Positions 42,534 to 51,377 are shown, counted from the stretch's first letter. The stretch is 64,000 nt of DNA from Gardnerella vaginalis (GCF_001546485.1 NZ_KQ956830.1:56266-120265); one strand, 5' to 3'. Translations and numbers: made by a program. Notes: a model not told the origin generated them from the letters alone.

Positions 42534-42843
42534 TTCACCCCCAACCTTTATTAGAGTGCATGAACGGAATGGGATTACATTAACCCATGCTCCATGCGTG
42601 TAAGTGCGTAAATAAGTATCAGTAAGATATGTTTACTCCAACCCTACGAAGTTATCCACAGTCTAGCGTGTTGAAATCACTTAATTGTGAATAACATGTG
42701 TGTAATTTGTGGATAAGTATGAAGCATGATTTTGGCTATTTTTCAACGTTTTAATCCAATTTAAAATGTAATAGAAATGTGAAGAATTTATTTTTTGTTA
42801 GGTTGATTACACATTACTAGATGTACTCATAAAAGGTGGAGTT
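42534..42843. promoter_or_regulatory. oriC: oriC, dnaA-rpmH half, with three DnaA boxes
   Basis: Boxes at 42652-42660 (+, TTATCCACA), 42686-42694 (-, one mismatch) and 42708-42716 (-, perfect), followed by an AT-rich stretch (about 42720-42795). The divergent dnaA and rpmH promoters share this region. Confidence 0.85.
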
Positions 42844-42873
42844 TTGACTCTTGGTGAGGGGTAAGAGTATTTT
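42844..42873 (+). promoter_or_regulatory. Possible rpmH promoter
   Basis: TTGACT (42844-42849) and TATTTT (42868-42873) with an 18-base spacer lie 60 bases before the rpmH ATG. Only the -35 is a good match. Confidence 0.35.
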
Positions 42874-42933
42874 AGTAGAGCTTGACTCATACGGGGCCAC
42901 GCTTTTGCGTGGCTGAATACAGGAGCATTAGTT

Positions 42934-43068
42934 ATGAAGAGGACATTCCAGCCGAATAACCGTCGTCGTCACATGAAGCACGGCTTCCGCGTTCGTATGC
43001 GTACGCGTGCTGGTCGTGCAGTAATCAATCGTCGTCGTGCCAAGGGCCGTAAGTCGTTATCTGCCTGA
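42934..43068 (+). CDS. rpmH: 50S ribosomal protein L34
   Basis: 44 residues, the full family length, [19 protein letters not shown] start and a KGRKSLSA end. Extremely basic, cytosolic, part of the large ribosomal subunit. It has AGGAGCATTAGTT before the ATG, a good ribosome site. It is followed by rnpA 21 bases later, the near-universal rpmH-rnpA pair. Confidence 0.98.
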   Translation: MKRTFQPNNRRRHMKHGFRVRMRTRAGRAVINRRRAKGRKSLSA

Positions 43069-43089
43069 GTTAAGGTAGCGTCGTCAGGT

Positions 43090-43578
43090 ATGGAAAGGCT
43101 GAAAAGCCACCGTGATTTTGTTGCGGTTCTCAAAAAACGGCGCAAAGTGAGTTCGCGGGATATCGTCGCGCATTATGTTATGCGTGACGATATGTCCGTA
43201 TGTCACTCACCTAACGAAGACAGAAATGCAAGTCTAGGATGTATTGCCACGGGTTTTGGAAATAGCAATCCCGCGGCTCTTTGTGATACCTACGTGCACT
43301 CTCAAAAATCTGAGGATGCCAAGAGGCTAGGTCTTGCTGTATCTAAATCAGTGGGGAAGGCTGTAGTTCGCAATAAAGTGAAACGACGTTTGCGAGTAAT
43401 TGCCAGAGAATGTGAATCTTTATTGCCGGTAGGATGTGATGTTATATTACGAGCAAAACCTACTGCAGCTCAATCCTCATTTGATTCCTTGTATCAGCAA
43501 ATCGAAAAGCTATTTGGCAAAATTAGTGTGGTTTTGCAGTCTGCACAAGGTTGTGAATTGCATGAAGATAATCAATAA
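43090..43578 (+). CDS. rnpA: Ribonuclease P protein component
   Basis: 162 residues, some 40 more than usual because of an insertion after residue 32 ([20 protein letters not shown] and on to about 75). The core signature [30 protein letters not shown] is intact, and [13 protein letters not shown] closes the fold. It binds the RNase P RNA to mature tRNA 5' ends. The ATG lies 21 bases after rpmH. Confidence 0.95.
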   Translation: MERLKSHRDFVAVLKKRRKVSSRDIVAHYVMRDDMSVCHSPNEDRNASLGCIATGFGNSNPAALCDTYVHSQKSEDAKRLGLAVSKSVGKAVVRNKVKRRLRVIARECESLLPVGCDVILRAKPTAAQSSFDSLYQQIEKLFGKISVVLQSAQGCELHEDNQ

Positions 43579-43626
43579 GTTAGTGCTTATCGCTACTTAT
43601 CTCTTGAAAGTGTGGTACTTATTTTT

Positions 43627-43947
43627 ATGCATAATAAAAAAAGTTTTAGTACTACAGTTGTGATTCGTGCCATTCAATGGTATCAGCGCACTATTTCTGC
43701 CCAAAGACCAGCTTGTTGCCGTTATTATCCTACTTGTTCTCGTTATGCTATCGAGGCAATTTCCCGATATGGAACGATAAAAGGCGGTATTCTTGCAGTG
43801 CTGCGTCTTCTTCGCTGCAGGCCATGGACCAGCTGCAGTATTGATGATGTGCCACGTAAATATTCGATTTTTTATAGGTACACTTGGTCTAAAGCACATG
43901 AAGAGCCACGGTTAACTCCCTTGGCTGAAGAAGACAAGGAAAACTAA
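43627..43947 (+). CDS. yidD: Membrane protein insertion efficiency factor YidD
   Basis: 106 residues from the ATG at 43627; an upstream in-frame GTG (43612) is less likely. The family motif is RAIQWYQRTISAQRPACCRYYPTCSRYAIEAI with its cysteine pairs CCRYYPTC, and LLRCRPW near the middle. It is a small amphipathic protein helping YidC at the membrane. Its TAA shares an A with the yidC ATG, so translation is coupled. Confidence 0.95.
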   Translation: MHNKKSFSTTVVIRAIQWYQRTISAQRPACCRYYPTCSRYAIEAISRYGTIKGGILAVLRLLRCRPWTSCSIDDVPRKYSIFYRYTWSKAHEEPRLTPLAEEDKEN

Positions 43948-44960
43948 TGTTTAATCAAAATGAGTTTTTACTTGATAAAGGATTTTTGGGATGGTTTTAT
44001 AAAATCCTAACGCCGGTTGAGTGGCTGATGACTCAAGTTATGCACTTATTCCATAACTTCTTAACTATGCTAGGAATGAATGAGATTGGCTTTTCGTGGG
44101 TTTTGTCAATTGTTTTCTTGGTGTTAGTTGTGCATGCATGCATTTTCCCAGCATTCATTAAAAGCATTAAGGGCATGCGTCAAATGCAAGCTATTGCTCC
44201 TAAGGTTAGAAAGATCCAGCAAAAGTATAAAGGCAAAACTGATGCTGCTAGTAAAGAAGCTATGCAGCGTGAAATGATGAAATTGTACCAGGATAATAAT
44301 GCTAATCCTGCTGGCTCATGCTTACCTATGATGATTCAAGGTCCAGCCTTTATGAGTATTTGGTATACACTTTCAGTTATTCCATTTATTGCTAGAGGCA
44401 AGCATGCTTCTCTTGGCGCTTTTGATGTTGCTACAGCACAGCAGTTCGTTAAGACGCATGTGTTTGGTGTTGGTGTAGCAGATACTTTTATGACGGTTCA
44501 AATAACTGGGAAAATCACAATCGTAATCTTTGTTGTACTCATGTGTGCAGCAATGTGGTACATGCAGTTTAATAATATTCGTAAGAACCTGCCTCCTGAA
44601 GCTAAACAGGGTAGTCAATATACAATGCAGAAGCTGATGATGTGGGGCTTCCCACTGATTTATGTATTCTCTGCATTTGCTATGCCATTTGCAATGTTAG
44701 TGTACTGGCTAGTGAACAATATCGTTAATATGTTGCGTTCTATTTGGCAAGTTTATGCATTCCCAACTCCAGGTTCTCCAGCTGCTGAGGAAAAAACAAA
44801 ACGAGATTACCAAAAGGAAACAGCACGTCGTCAACGCGAGGGTTTGCCTTCTATTGAAGAAGAAAAGCTTCAAGAAGCTCGTGAGGAAGCCGAACGTAGA
44901 GAAGCAGAAGGATTCCAGCGTAAGCAGCCTCAACGCAAGCGTAAAGTATCAAAAAAGTAA
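43947..44960 (+). CDS. yidC: Membrane protein insertase YidC
   Basis: 337 residues with five membrane helices, the short Gram-positive type without the periplasmic domain. Conserved parts include the VLSIVFLVLVVHACIFPAFIKSIKGMRQMQAI first helix region, CLPMMIQGPAFMSIWY, and the later PLIYVFSAFAMPFAMLVYWLVNN. The C-terminal tail from about residue 275 is highly charged (KRKVSKK end) and may contact ribosomes. It inserts membrane proteins with or without SecYEG. Confidence 0.97.
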   Translation: MFNQNEFLLDKGFLGWFYKILTPVEWLMTQVMHLFHNFLTMLGMNEIGFSWVLSIVFLVLVVHACIFPAFIKSIKGMRQMQAIAPKVRKIQQKYKGKTDAASKEAMQREMMKLYQDNNANPAGSCLPMMIQGPAFMSIWYTLSVIPFIARGKHASLGAFDVATAQQFVKTHVFGVGVADTFMTVQITGKITIVIFVVLMCAAMWYMQFNNIRKNLPPEAKQGSQYTMQKLMMWGFPLIYVFSAFAMPFAMLVYWLVNNIVNMLRSIWQVYAFPTPGSPAAEEKTKRDYQKETARRQREGLPSIEEEKLQEAREEAERREAEGFQRKQPQRKRKVSKK

Positions 44961-45095
44961 TAAGAGAGTATGTTGAGCGCTTCATAAAGTTTATGAAATA
45001 ACTCTTAAAAAATTATTTATTTGGCTTTATTATCCGCTAAACTAGACTTCAGAATTTTGCAACGTGAGTTTTTAAATCACGATAAGGAGTAAGTA

Positions 45096-45644
45096 ATGGT
45101 ACAAGATGAGAAGAGGACAGTTGATCAGCTCAACGAAGAAGCTGATATTGCTGCGGATTATTTGGAAGGACTGCTTGATATTGCCGATTATGAGGGTGAT
45201 ATTGAGATGGGTGTACGTAATAATCGACCAATGATTCAAATTGTTGCCGATGATGATACTGATATCAAGCATTTGATTGGTCGTGAAGGTGAAGTAGTTG
45301 ATGCTTTGCAACAGTTAAGCCGTCTTGCTGTTCAGCAGAAGACTGGTGACCGTTCGCATTTAATCGTTGATGTTGATGGTTTCTTAAAGCGTAAGCGTCA
45401 GCATTTGCGTGATATTGCGTTAGATGCAGTTGATGAAGTGCGTGAAACCGGTGAACCTGTGGATTTGAAACCGATGAATTCGTTTGAGCGCAAGGTGATA
45501 CACGATACGGTGCGTGATGAGGGATTACGGTCACGTTCACATGGAGAGGAGCCTCATCGGTATGTGACAGTGTATCTTCCAGCTCATATGAGTGATGAAG
45601 TTGATGACGATGTTCTTGATGATGAGGAATATGTGGAAGAATAA
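45096..45644 (+). CDS. jag: RNA-binding KH/R3H protein Jag (KhpB)
   Basis: 182 residues. KH domain (about 45-105) with the GxxG loop as LIGREGEVVDALQQL, and an R3H domain (about 110-160) with PMNSFERKVIHDTV and EPHRYVTVYLP. The Jag-N domain of firmicute homologues is absent, as in other actinobacteria. The final residues are acidic (DDDVLDDEEYVEE). It probably binds RNA with KhpA. Confidence 0.93.
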   Translation: MVQDEKRTVDQLNEEADIAADYLEGLLDIADYEGDIEMGVRNNRPMIQIVADDDTDIKHLIGREGEVVDALQQLSRLAVQQKTGDRSHLIVDVDGFLKRKRQHLRDIALDAVDEVRETGEPVDLKPMNSFERKVIHDTVRDEGLRSRSHGEEPHRYVTVYLPAHMSDEVDDDVLDDEEYVEE

Positions 45645-45695
45645 GAAATCTTAGCATTTTGAATTCCTCGAATTACAAGAACAAGCAAAATAGGT

Positions 45696-45739
45696 AAAAG
45701 TAACATGATTGAACAATAATGTTTGATTGTGTTACTTTT
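45696..45739 (+). terminator. Terminator after jag
   Basis: AAAAGTAACA (45696-45705) pairs with TGTTACTTTT (45730-45739), followed by ATTGCTTTTTAT. Confidence 0.75.
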
Positions 45740-45814
45740 ATTGCTTTTTATGAGATATTAAAAATTGTGTAATATTGGAAACTATTGCAAAATACTAGAA
45801 GGCAAATACGGAGA

Positions 45815-46561
45815 ATGATGGAAGATATTGAATCTGCTCACGATGCTCAAGTTAGTCAGAGTATTAGTATTCAAGCAGAAGAGAACTCTCAGGGTATAGT
45901 TGATGAGCTTGATGGTTCTTCGCTGTTAGCTGAAATTTTAGGTGAAGCATTGTCTCAATGTGTGTTGTTTCACGTGAAACTGCAAAAAGAAGGTTTATTG
46001 CGAGGTCTGGTTGGACCACGAGATATGGGGATTTTGTGGGAACGTCACATATTAAATTCTGCGGCTGTTGTGCCTTTTATTCGTGCAGCTGTAGAAAAAA
46101 GTAAGCAAAAAAGAGTTGCTGATGTAGGCAGTGGTGGAGGTTTTCCAGGGTTAGTTGTAGCAGCTTGTTTGCCTGATTATGATGTTACTCTCATCGAACC
46201 AATGGAGCGTCGAGTTGATTGGTTGCGCGAGTGTGTTGCGCTTATGGGTTTAAATAATGTTACTATCTTTCATGGTAGATCAGATGAAGTTATTGAAAAA
46301 ATTAAATCACATACTATTCCACCTTTTGACGTAGTAACATGCAGAGCTGTAGCTCCTATGACAAAATTGGCTGGATGGACGATTCCTTTGTTAAAGACTC
46401 ATGGAAGTTTGATTGCTTTAAAGGGAAAATCTGCCCAAACAGAAGTAGAAAAAGCTGCAAAGATGATTCGTAAAGCTGGCGGCATAAATCCTCGTATTCT
46501 TGAAGCACAGGTTGCGCCTGGCTTACAGCCGACTACTGTCGTAATCGTCGACAAAGCTTAA
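45815..46561 (+). CDS. rsmG: 16S rRNA (guanine527-N7)-methyltransferase RsmG
   Basis: About 248 residues from the ATG at 45815; ACGGAGA is close upstream. A second ATG follows at 45818, and a TTG at 45785 is also in frame. The SAM-binding motif is [16 protein letters not shown], with [19 protein letters not shown] and [10 protein letters not shown] as later family sequences. It methylates 16S rRNA. A parS site lies inside the gene at 45966-45981, encoding CVLFHVKLQ. Standard member of the rsmG-parA-parB set. Confidence 0.95.
   Translation: MMEDIESAHDAQVSQSISIQAEENSQGIVDELDGSSLLAEILGEALSQCVLFHVKLQKEGLLRGLVGPRDMGILWERHILNSAAVVPFIRAAVEKSKQKRVADVGSGGGFPGLVVAACLPDYDVTLIEPMERRVDWLRECVALMGLNNVTIFHGRSDEVIEKIKSHTIPPFDVVTCRAVAPMTKLAGWTIPLLKTHGSLIALKGKSAQTEVEKAAKMIRKAGGINPRILEAQVAPGLQPTTVVIVDKA
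45966..45981. promoter_or_regulatory. parS: parS site inside rsmG
   Basis: TGTTTCACGTGAAACT, one base from the consensus TGTTTCACGTGAAACA. Confidence 0.9.
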
Positions 46562-46599
46562 TTTTAAAGTTTTGTAACTTATGTGTTAGCTTGTCAATA

Positions 46600-46629
46600 T
46601 GTTTCATGTTTCACATGAAACATGAAACA
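46600..46629. promoter_or_regulatory. parS: parS site with doubled half-sites between rsmG and parA
   Basis: Two direct TGTTTCA half-sites (46600-46606 and 46607-46613), a central CA, then two TGAAACA half-sites (46616-46622 and 46623-46629). The inner 16 bases form the parS TGTTTCACATGAAACA. The 14-bp arms could also fold as a hairpin ending the rsmG transcript, with ATTTTGC after it. Confidence 0.9.
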
Positions 46630-46721
46630 ATTTTGCACTTTTTATGTCCATAGAAACAAGGAAACTTGAAGCACAGAATTCTTTTTGCATCTTCATCATT
46701 ATGTGTGGGGGGTGATATGTT

Positions 46722-47675
46722 GTGGAGTCAGCTGCAGAAACCATTCAACGTATTTTTGGAGATTCAAAGTCGTCGCTAGGTATTGAATTAGCAGATTTGA
46801 CGTCCCGTTTTCATGCTCTTGAGCAAGCAACGTATCCTAAACCAGAAAAGACGCGTTTTATTGCAGTTGCCAATCAAAAAGGTGGTGTTGGTAAAACGAG
46901 TTCCGCCGTTAATCTTGCTGCAGCCATGGCAATCAGTGGTTCACGTGTACTTGTTATTGACATGGATCCGCAAGGTAATGCTTCTACAGCTTTTAACGTG
47001 CCACATGCTTCTGGAGATTCCTCTGTATATGATGTTATTGAAGGGCGAAAAAGTATAGCGGAAGTAAAATGTGCGTGCCCAGATATTAACGGTCTTGATG
47101 TAGTTCCAGCATCTATAGATTTGAGTGGTGCTGAATTGGAACTTGCTGATATAGATAATCGCAATAATCTTTTGAAGGATGCTATAGAGTCATATCTTGA
47201 TAATTGCGCTGACCATTACGACTATGTTTTTATTGATTGCCCTCCTTCTTTGGGCTTGCTAGTAATTAATGCTATGTGCGCAGCGCAAGAGATGCTTATT
47301 CCAATCCAAGCTGAATATTATGCACTAGAGGGATTAGGGCAACTTATACGAACCATTGGGCTGGTTCAGGAGCATTACAATCCAATTTTGGTTGTTTCAA
47401 CCATGCTAGTGACAATGTTTGATAAGCGCACTCTATTAGGACGAGAAGTTTTTCAGGAAGTTAAGAATCATTATCCTAATATCGTATTAGAAACTACCAT
47501 TCCTCGTACTGTGAAAATACCTGAAGCTCCTAGCTTTAATCAAAGTGTTATTACCTATGATCCACGTGGCGCTGGCGCTATATCATACCGCGAAGCTGCG
47601 TTAGAAATAGCGAAACGTTCAAAAACTGTATTGTCAGTTATTGCTGCAAAGAAAGATGCTAATCAGCAGAAATAA
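46722..47675 (+). CDS. parA: Chromosome partitioning ATPase ParA (Soj)
   Basis: 317 residues from GTG 46722 (GGGGGGTG upstream). The deviant Walker A is KGGVGKTSS, with the catalytic signature lysine, Walker A' LVIDMDPQGNAS, and Walker B YDYVFIDCPPSLG. It moves ParB-bound origins along the nucleoid. An N-terminal tail of about 45 residues precedes the ATPase. parB follows 14 bases later. Confidence 0.97.
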   Translation: MESAAETIQRIFGDSKSSLGIELADLTSRFHALEQATYPKPEKTRFIAVANQKGGVGKTSSAVNLAAAMAISGSRVLVIDMDPQGNASTAFNVPHASGDSSVYDVIEGRKSIAEVKCACPDINGLDVVPASIDLSGAELELADIDNRNNLLKDAIESYLDNCADHYDYVFIDCPPSLGLLVINAMCAAQEMLIPIQAEYYALEGLGQLIRTIGLVQEHYNPILVVSTMLVTMFDKRTLLGREVFQEVKNHYPNIVLETTIPRTVKIPEAPSFNQSVITYDPRGAGAISYREAALEIAKRSKTVLSVIAAKKDANQQK

Positions 47676-47689
47676 CAAGGGGAGAATGA

Positions 47690-49030
47690 ATGATGAGTGG
47701 AAATAAATCTCGTTTAGGAAAAGGCTTGGGTGCCCTATTTCCAGCCTTACCAGGCGAAGATACTCTTGTTGATTCAGTGCCGAATTTGCAAGAGAATGTT
47801 TCACATGAAACAGTGCAACAGAAAAGTGAGAACAATGTTTCACATGAAACAGTGCAACAAGATTTTGTTAACTTGAATCATGTTTCACATGAAACAAAAG
47901 TGCCTAGCATGCTTAATTCAATTGCTCCTCATGCTGATAAAAAACATGAAGATGAGGTTGGTGATGTTCCACGTGAAAACAAATTGTTAGCGCAGCCTCA
48001 TAAACATGCGCGAAAGCGTTCTACAATGCCATCTCTTGGTGATGTTGCACGTCCGATGGATTTCTTTTTTGGTGACTCTGCCTCAACAGCTTTCACATCA
48101 GGAATAAAAAAAGAAAGCAAAAAAGATGAAATTGTCACTGAACAATCCGCATCTACAGCAACAGAGGAAACTGTAGAAAATCAATCTTTGCAACCAATTA
48201 AAGGTGGCTATTTAGATCATCTTAAGCCGCTTGATATTAAACCTAATGCTCATCAGCCTCGTACCATTTTTGACGAAGATGAGTTGCGGGAACTTGCTTC
48301 TTCAATCAAAGAAGTTGGCGTATTACAGCCTATAGTTGTAAGACCAATTGAAGATGCCGATAAGAGTGACAAGCAAATTGCACACTATGAGCTTATTATG
48401 GGAGAACGTAGGTGGCGTGCTTCACAGATTGCTGGATTAGATACTGTGCCAGCAATTGTGCGCACGACTTCTGATGAAAATATGTTACGTGATGCGTTAC
48501 TCGAAAATCTTCATCGCGTGGCATTGAATCCTCTGGAAGAAGCTGCTGCATATTCGCAAATGATTGATGATTTCGGTTTAACACAGATACAGCTTTCACA
48601 ATCTGTATCGAAATCTCGTCCACAAATTGCAAATACCCTGCGACTCTTAAATCTTCCAGCTAGCGTGCAGAAGCATGTAGCATCTGGTGTGCTATCTGCA
48701 GGTCACGCTCGTGCTTTGCTTGGTTTAGAAACTCCAGAAGAGATGGAAGATTTAGCTAATCGAATTATTTCTGAAGGTTTGTCTGTCCGAAGTACTGAAG
48801 AAATTGTTTCCATTAAAACAGAGCATTCACCTAACGGTATAAATCGTACCCGTAATCGTCGTAATAATAAATGGTCAGGTTCGCCAATTCGTAAACAATT
48901 GGAGGAACATTTTGCAACTAAAGTTGCTATTAAGGGTACAGAGAATCATGGTCGCATTGAGATCGTATTTTCTTCTCCCGAAGAAATGCAGCGTATAGTT
49001 GATTTATTGGTAGTAAAGCAACAGCAATAA
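47690..49030 (+). CDS. parB: Chromosome partitioning protein ParB, with parS-encoded repeats
   Basis: 446 residues, start ATG at 47690 with AAGGGGAG upstream. The start MMSGNKSRLGKGLGALF matches the ParA-binding tip. Residues about 36-70 hold three VSHET repeats (37-41, 50-54, 65-69) translated from three parS sites. The core (about 175-400) has the CTP-binding region (NAHQPRTIFDEDELRELASSI, ELIMGERRWRAS), the helix-turn-helix (LTQIQLSQSVSKSRPQIAN) and GHARALL. The C-terminal 45 residues form the dimer region. ParB slides as a CTP clamp loaded at parS. The N-terminal part is longer than usual. Confidence 0.95.
   Translation: MMSGNKSRLGKGLGALFPALPGEDTLVDSVPNLQENVSHETVQQKSENNVSHETVQQDFVNLNHVSHETKVPSMLNSIAPHADKKHEDEVGDVPRENKLLAQPHKHARKRSTMPSLGDVARPMDFFFGDSASTAFTSGIKKESKKDEIVTEQSASTATEETVENQSLQPIKGGYLDHLKPLDIKPNAHQPRTIFDEDELRELASSIKEVGVLQPIVVRPIEDADKSDKQIAHYELIMGERRWRASQIAGLDTVPAIVRTTSDENMLRDALLENLHRVALNPLEEAAAYSQMIDDFGLTQIQLSQSVSKSRPQIANTLRLLNLPASVQKHVASGVLSAGHARALLGLETPEEMEDLANRIISEGLSVRSTEEIVSIKTEHSPNGINRTRNRRNNKWSGSPIRKQLEEHFATKVAIKGTENHGRIEIVFSSPEEMQRIVDLLVVKQQQ
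47797..47812. promoter_or_regulatory. parS: parS site 1 inside parB
   Basis: TGTTTCACATGAAACA, coding for NVSHET in the ParB frame. The flank GTGCAACA is repeated after the next site. Confidence 0.9.
47836..47851. promoter_or_regulatory. parS: parS site 2 inside parB
   Basis: Same 16 bases as site 1, 39 bases downstream (13 codons), again followed by GTGCAACA. Confidence 0.9.
47881..47896. promoter_or_regulatory. parS: parS site 3 inside parB
   Basis: Same 16 bases, 45 bases after site 2, in the same reading frame (HVSHET). Confidence 0.9.
47965..47980. promoter_or_regulatory. Degenerate parS-like site in parB
   Basis: TGTTCCACGTGAAAAC, three mismatches to the consensus, in the same codon phase as sites 1-3 (DVPREN). 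Confidence 0.4.
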
Positions 49031-49519
49031 GTTTAGAAGTTTGTATGTGTGAATACTTGTTGATTCATAAAGCTTAGCAATTGTGTTTTGTTGGCAGTGA
49101 AGTCAACCGTGTGTATGTGTATAAGAGCGCTGTGAATCTATGAGTGTTATGTTCAAAATATGCAAACTCAATTTTGAGTACATTTCGAGTGATTACTAAA
49201 AAGGAAAATAGTAATGAGAAGTACGATGCTGAAATTTACTTAAACTCCCAGAACAACTACTTGAAATATGAGTCAAAGTTTATAGAAGACACGCAAAAGT
49301 ATCGCTGACAAACGTACCAATAACGCAACAAACTAGCCATATTAAACTGTTCAATAGACTGTAAATGATTGTATTCTCAAGTTTTGGAGTTTTCCTCAAC
49401 CGAATAGGGGAGTATTATTTTCAATAGTAGTTATGCTGCTTGTCATGTTGTATTTGCAGGTTGGGTGACTATTTTTGTGCAAAATTCATATGCTACGCAT
49501 CGAAAGAGAGGAAATGCTA
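49031..49519. other. Intergenic region between parB and the secreted-protein gene
   Basis: About 490 AT-rich bases. A nine-codon frame at 49214-49243 with AAGGAA upstream is the only ORF with a ribosome site. No strong terminator for parB and no tRNA or RNA gene was found. The secreted protein's promoter should be near 49440-49500 but no clear motif stands out. Confidence 0.5.
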
Positions 49520-51124
49520 ATGAATAAAAAGTGGTGCGCTGCTATGGTTGCAGTAGCAACATTAGCCGGAGGAATGGCGCTTGCTGGTCCTGCATATGCT
49601 GATGAGCCGCAGTATTCTCCTGAATCTTGGCTTGCTGCTGAAAACTTAAACGCAGAGAATAAAAAACTGTATTTACAGGCTATTCATGCTGCTCATGAAA
49701 AAGCTGAAGAAACCGGCAAAGTTCAAGCTATATTTTATCGAAATGATCATAATATAGAAATTCCAAAAGGTTATACCGTTGTTCACGGTGATAATAACGC
49801 AGGCACATTCTACATTGCACCTGTTAATGTCGTTAACAATGCTTGGACTGTGGATGAAGCCAATCCTACTGAAACTTTTGCGTTAAGCGACGAATTTATA
49901 AAATCGTTAAGTACTTATCCAGAAGATGTCAATTCGGGTTTCGCTGCTGTAATTTCTGGTGGCACACCTCGCAAGTCTCCATTATTTGTCATTCCAACCA
50001 AAGGCGATTTTTGTGCAGGACTGACGGGAACTCCTTACGCTAATTGTTCCACGTGGCGCGACGGAAGTGATGTTGATATCAACAAAGTATCCGTCAGCAA
50101 GATTGGAAAGTATTCTGCAAACGTAGATGTCGAATACAATGTGCGCTCAGATAATTCGGTAAAAGATCTGAAGGTGTTATCGTACTGGTACAAGAATATG
50201 GAACCTACTGGATTTGCTGTTGACGTAGATTGGTCATTTTTCCCGTTAAATGCCGAAGAAAAGGCTTATGTTACGAACATTCGCATGGATGAAGTTCCAT
50301 ATGAAAAAGGCACTCTGAAAAAATACGCAATTTCTGAAGATAATGCAAAAGAGGCTGCTCAGGAAGAGGCTACTACAGAAGATGCTGTTGAGCGTTCTTA
50401 TTGCTTCGAGGGTACTGCTGTTAAGGAAAATTTGCAGGCCAACGTTGGCAAGAACAATACTACGGTGACCTTTGCTGAGTTACTTCCAGGTGCCGTATAT
50501 GGTAATACGACTAAGCAGGTGTTGCCTTTCTACGCTCAGTTTGGCCCTATGTCTACTGTAGAATCTCCTGACGGTAAAGTGATAAGTGACGATATTTCTC
50601 GAACTCAGACGAGTGTTAACAATCTGTTGACTAACAGAGTGCCTGAGGATTCGCTTATTCCACAGGCCGGTGCTAAGGGCTTTACCGTGTGGCTTGAATG
50701 GCGCGATAAAAATGGTTTGTTAAGGCATTCCCAAGAGAAGTTAGTTCCTTCGTTTAAAACACTTCCAGATGGTGGGCATTTTTATGATAATTATCCGAAG
50801 GGTAATCCTGATGAAGGTGTAGTCGTTGAAGATGTTCAAGAGCCTGAAGTTACGCCAACTGGTGAGAGTGGTGAGTTGCCTGATTTTGAGGATGCTGCTG
50901 ACAGTTTAGACGGTTTTGGCGATTTGGGTGACCTCGATGGCCTTGGTGAATTAGATGATCTTGGTGACCTCGATGACCTAGGCGATTTGGGCGACCTCGA
51001 TGATGTTGATTTGGGTGACCTCGATGCTTCTGCTGACTTAGGTGATGTCGACATAGAAACTATGGATGTAGATTCTAGCGCTGAGCCAGTTGCTGAGCCA
51101 GTTGCAGATTCTGCTGCTATGTAA
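49520..51124 (+). CDS. Secreted protein with acidic Gly-Asp-Leu repeat tail
   Basis: 534 residues. The ATG at 49520 is chosen because GAGAGG lies eight bases upstream; two ATGs upstream in frame lack that spacing. Signal peptide: MNKKW basic end, hydrophobic core, cleavage after AGPAYA (about residue 27). The mature part (about 28-440) is a single unrecognised domain with few cysteines. Residues about 455-515 are a low-complexity acidic repeat (D-L-G-D-L-D-D type), ending in a PVAEPVADSAAM tail. No LPxTG signal and no membrane helix follow, so it is likely secreted or weakly surface-bound. Confidence 0.8.
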   Translation: MNKKWCAAMVAVATLAGGMALAGPAYADEPQYSPESWLAAENLNAENKKLYLQAIHAAHEKAEETGKVQAIFYRNDHNIEIPKGYTVVHGDNNAGTFYIAPVNVVNNAWTVDEANPTETFALSDEFIKSLSTYPEDVNSGFAAVISGGTPRKSPLFVIPTKGDFCAGLTGTPYANCSTWRDGSDVDINKVSVSKIGKYSANVDVEYNVRSDNSVKDLKVLSYWYKNMEPTGFAVDVDWSFFPLNAEEKAYVTNIRMDEVPYEKGTLKKYAISEDNAKEAAQEEATTEDAVERSYCFEGTAVKENLQANVGKNNTTVTFAELLPGAVYGNTTKQVLPFYAQFGPMSTVESPDGKVISDDISRTQTSVNNLLTNRVPEDSLIPQAGAKGFTVWLEWRDKNGLLRHSQEKLVPSFKTLPDGGHFYDNYPKGNPDEGVVVEDVQEPEVTPTGESGELPDFEDAADSLDGFGDLGDLDGLGELDDLGDLDDLGDLGDLDDVDLGDLDASADLGDVDIETMDVDSSAEPVAEPVADSAAM

Positions 51125-51144
51125 ATGCGGATTGAGCGCGGTAC

Positions 51145-51175
51145 TATCAGCTGGCTCATAGTTAGTTGATAATTT
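51145..51175 (+). terminator. Weak terminator after the secreted-protein gene
   Basis: TATCAGCT and AGTTGATA pair over eight bases (one G-U) and ATTTT follows. Confidence 0.45.
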
Positions 51176-51250
51176 TAAAAGTTAATATTGTAGTATTTCG
51201 GCTGGGCAAGTTGTGTGTGAGAGTGCAGGGTAAGGCATAGGATGCTCCTC

Positions 51251-51266
51251 TGTTTCACGTGGAACA
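51251..51266. promoter_or_regulatory. parS: Isolated parS site downstream of the secreted-protein gene
   Basis: TGTTTCACGTGGAACA, one mismatch to consensus, in the gap between the secreted-protein gene and trxB, 3.4 kb from the parB cluster. Confidence 0.7.
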
Positions 51267-51377
51267 GGTCCAGCCGATTGCTATATATGCTTAAATGCTC
51301 AATGGTAGTGAATGAGTGTAAAACTTTTCAAATATGGTATGAGATTTACTGACGGTTTGCATTTACTTGAGTAAGTT

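Noticed and set aside
49214..49243. Nine-codon ORF with AAGGAA upstream in the parB-secreted protein gap
   Set aside because: Too short, no hairpin or leader-peptide logic next to it.
50836..51159. Minus-strand Ser/Arg/Pro-rich frame over the secreted-protein tail
   Set aside because: Mirror of the D-L-G repeat with no separate start signal.
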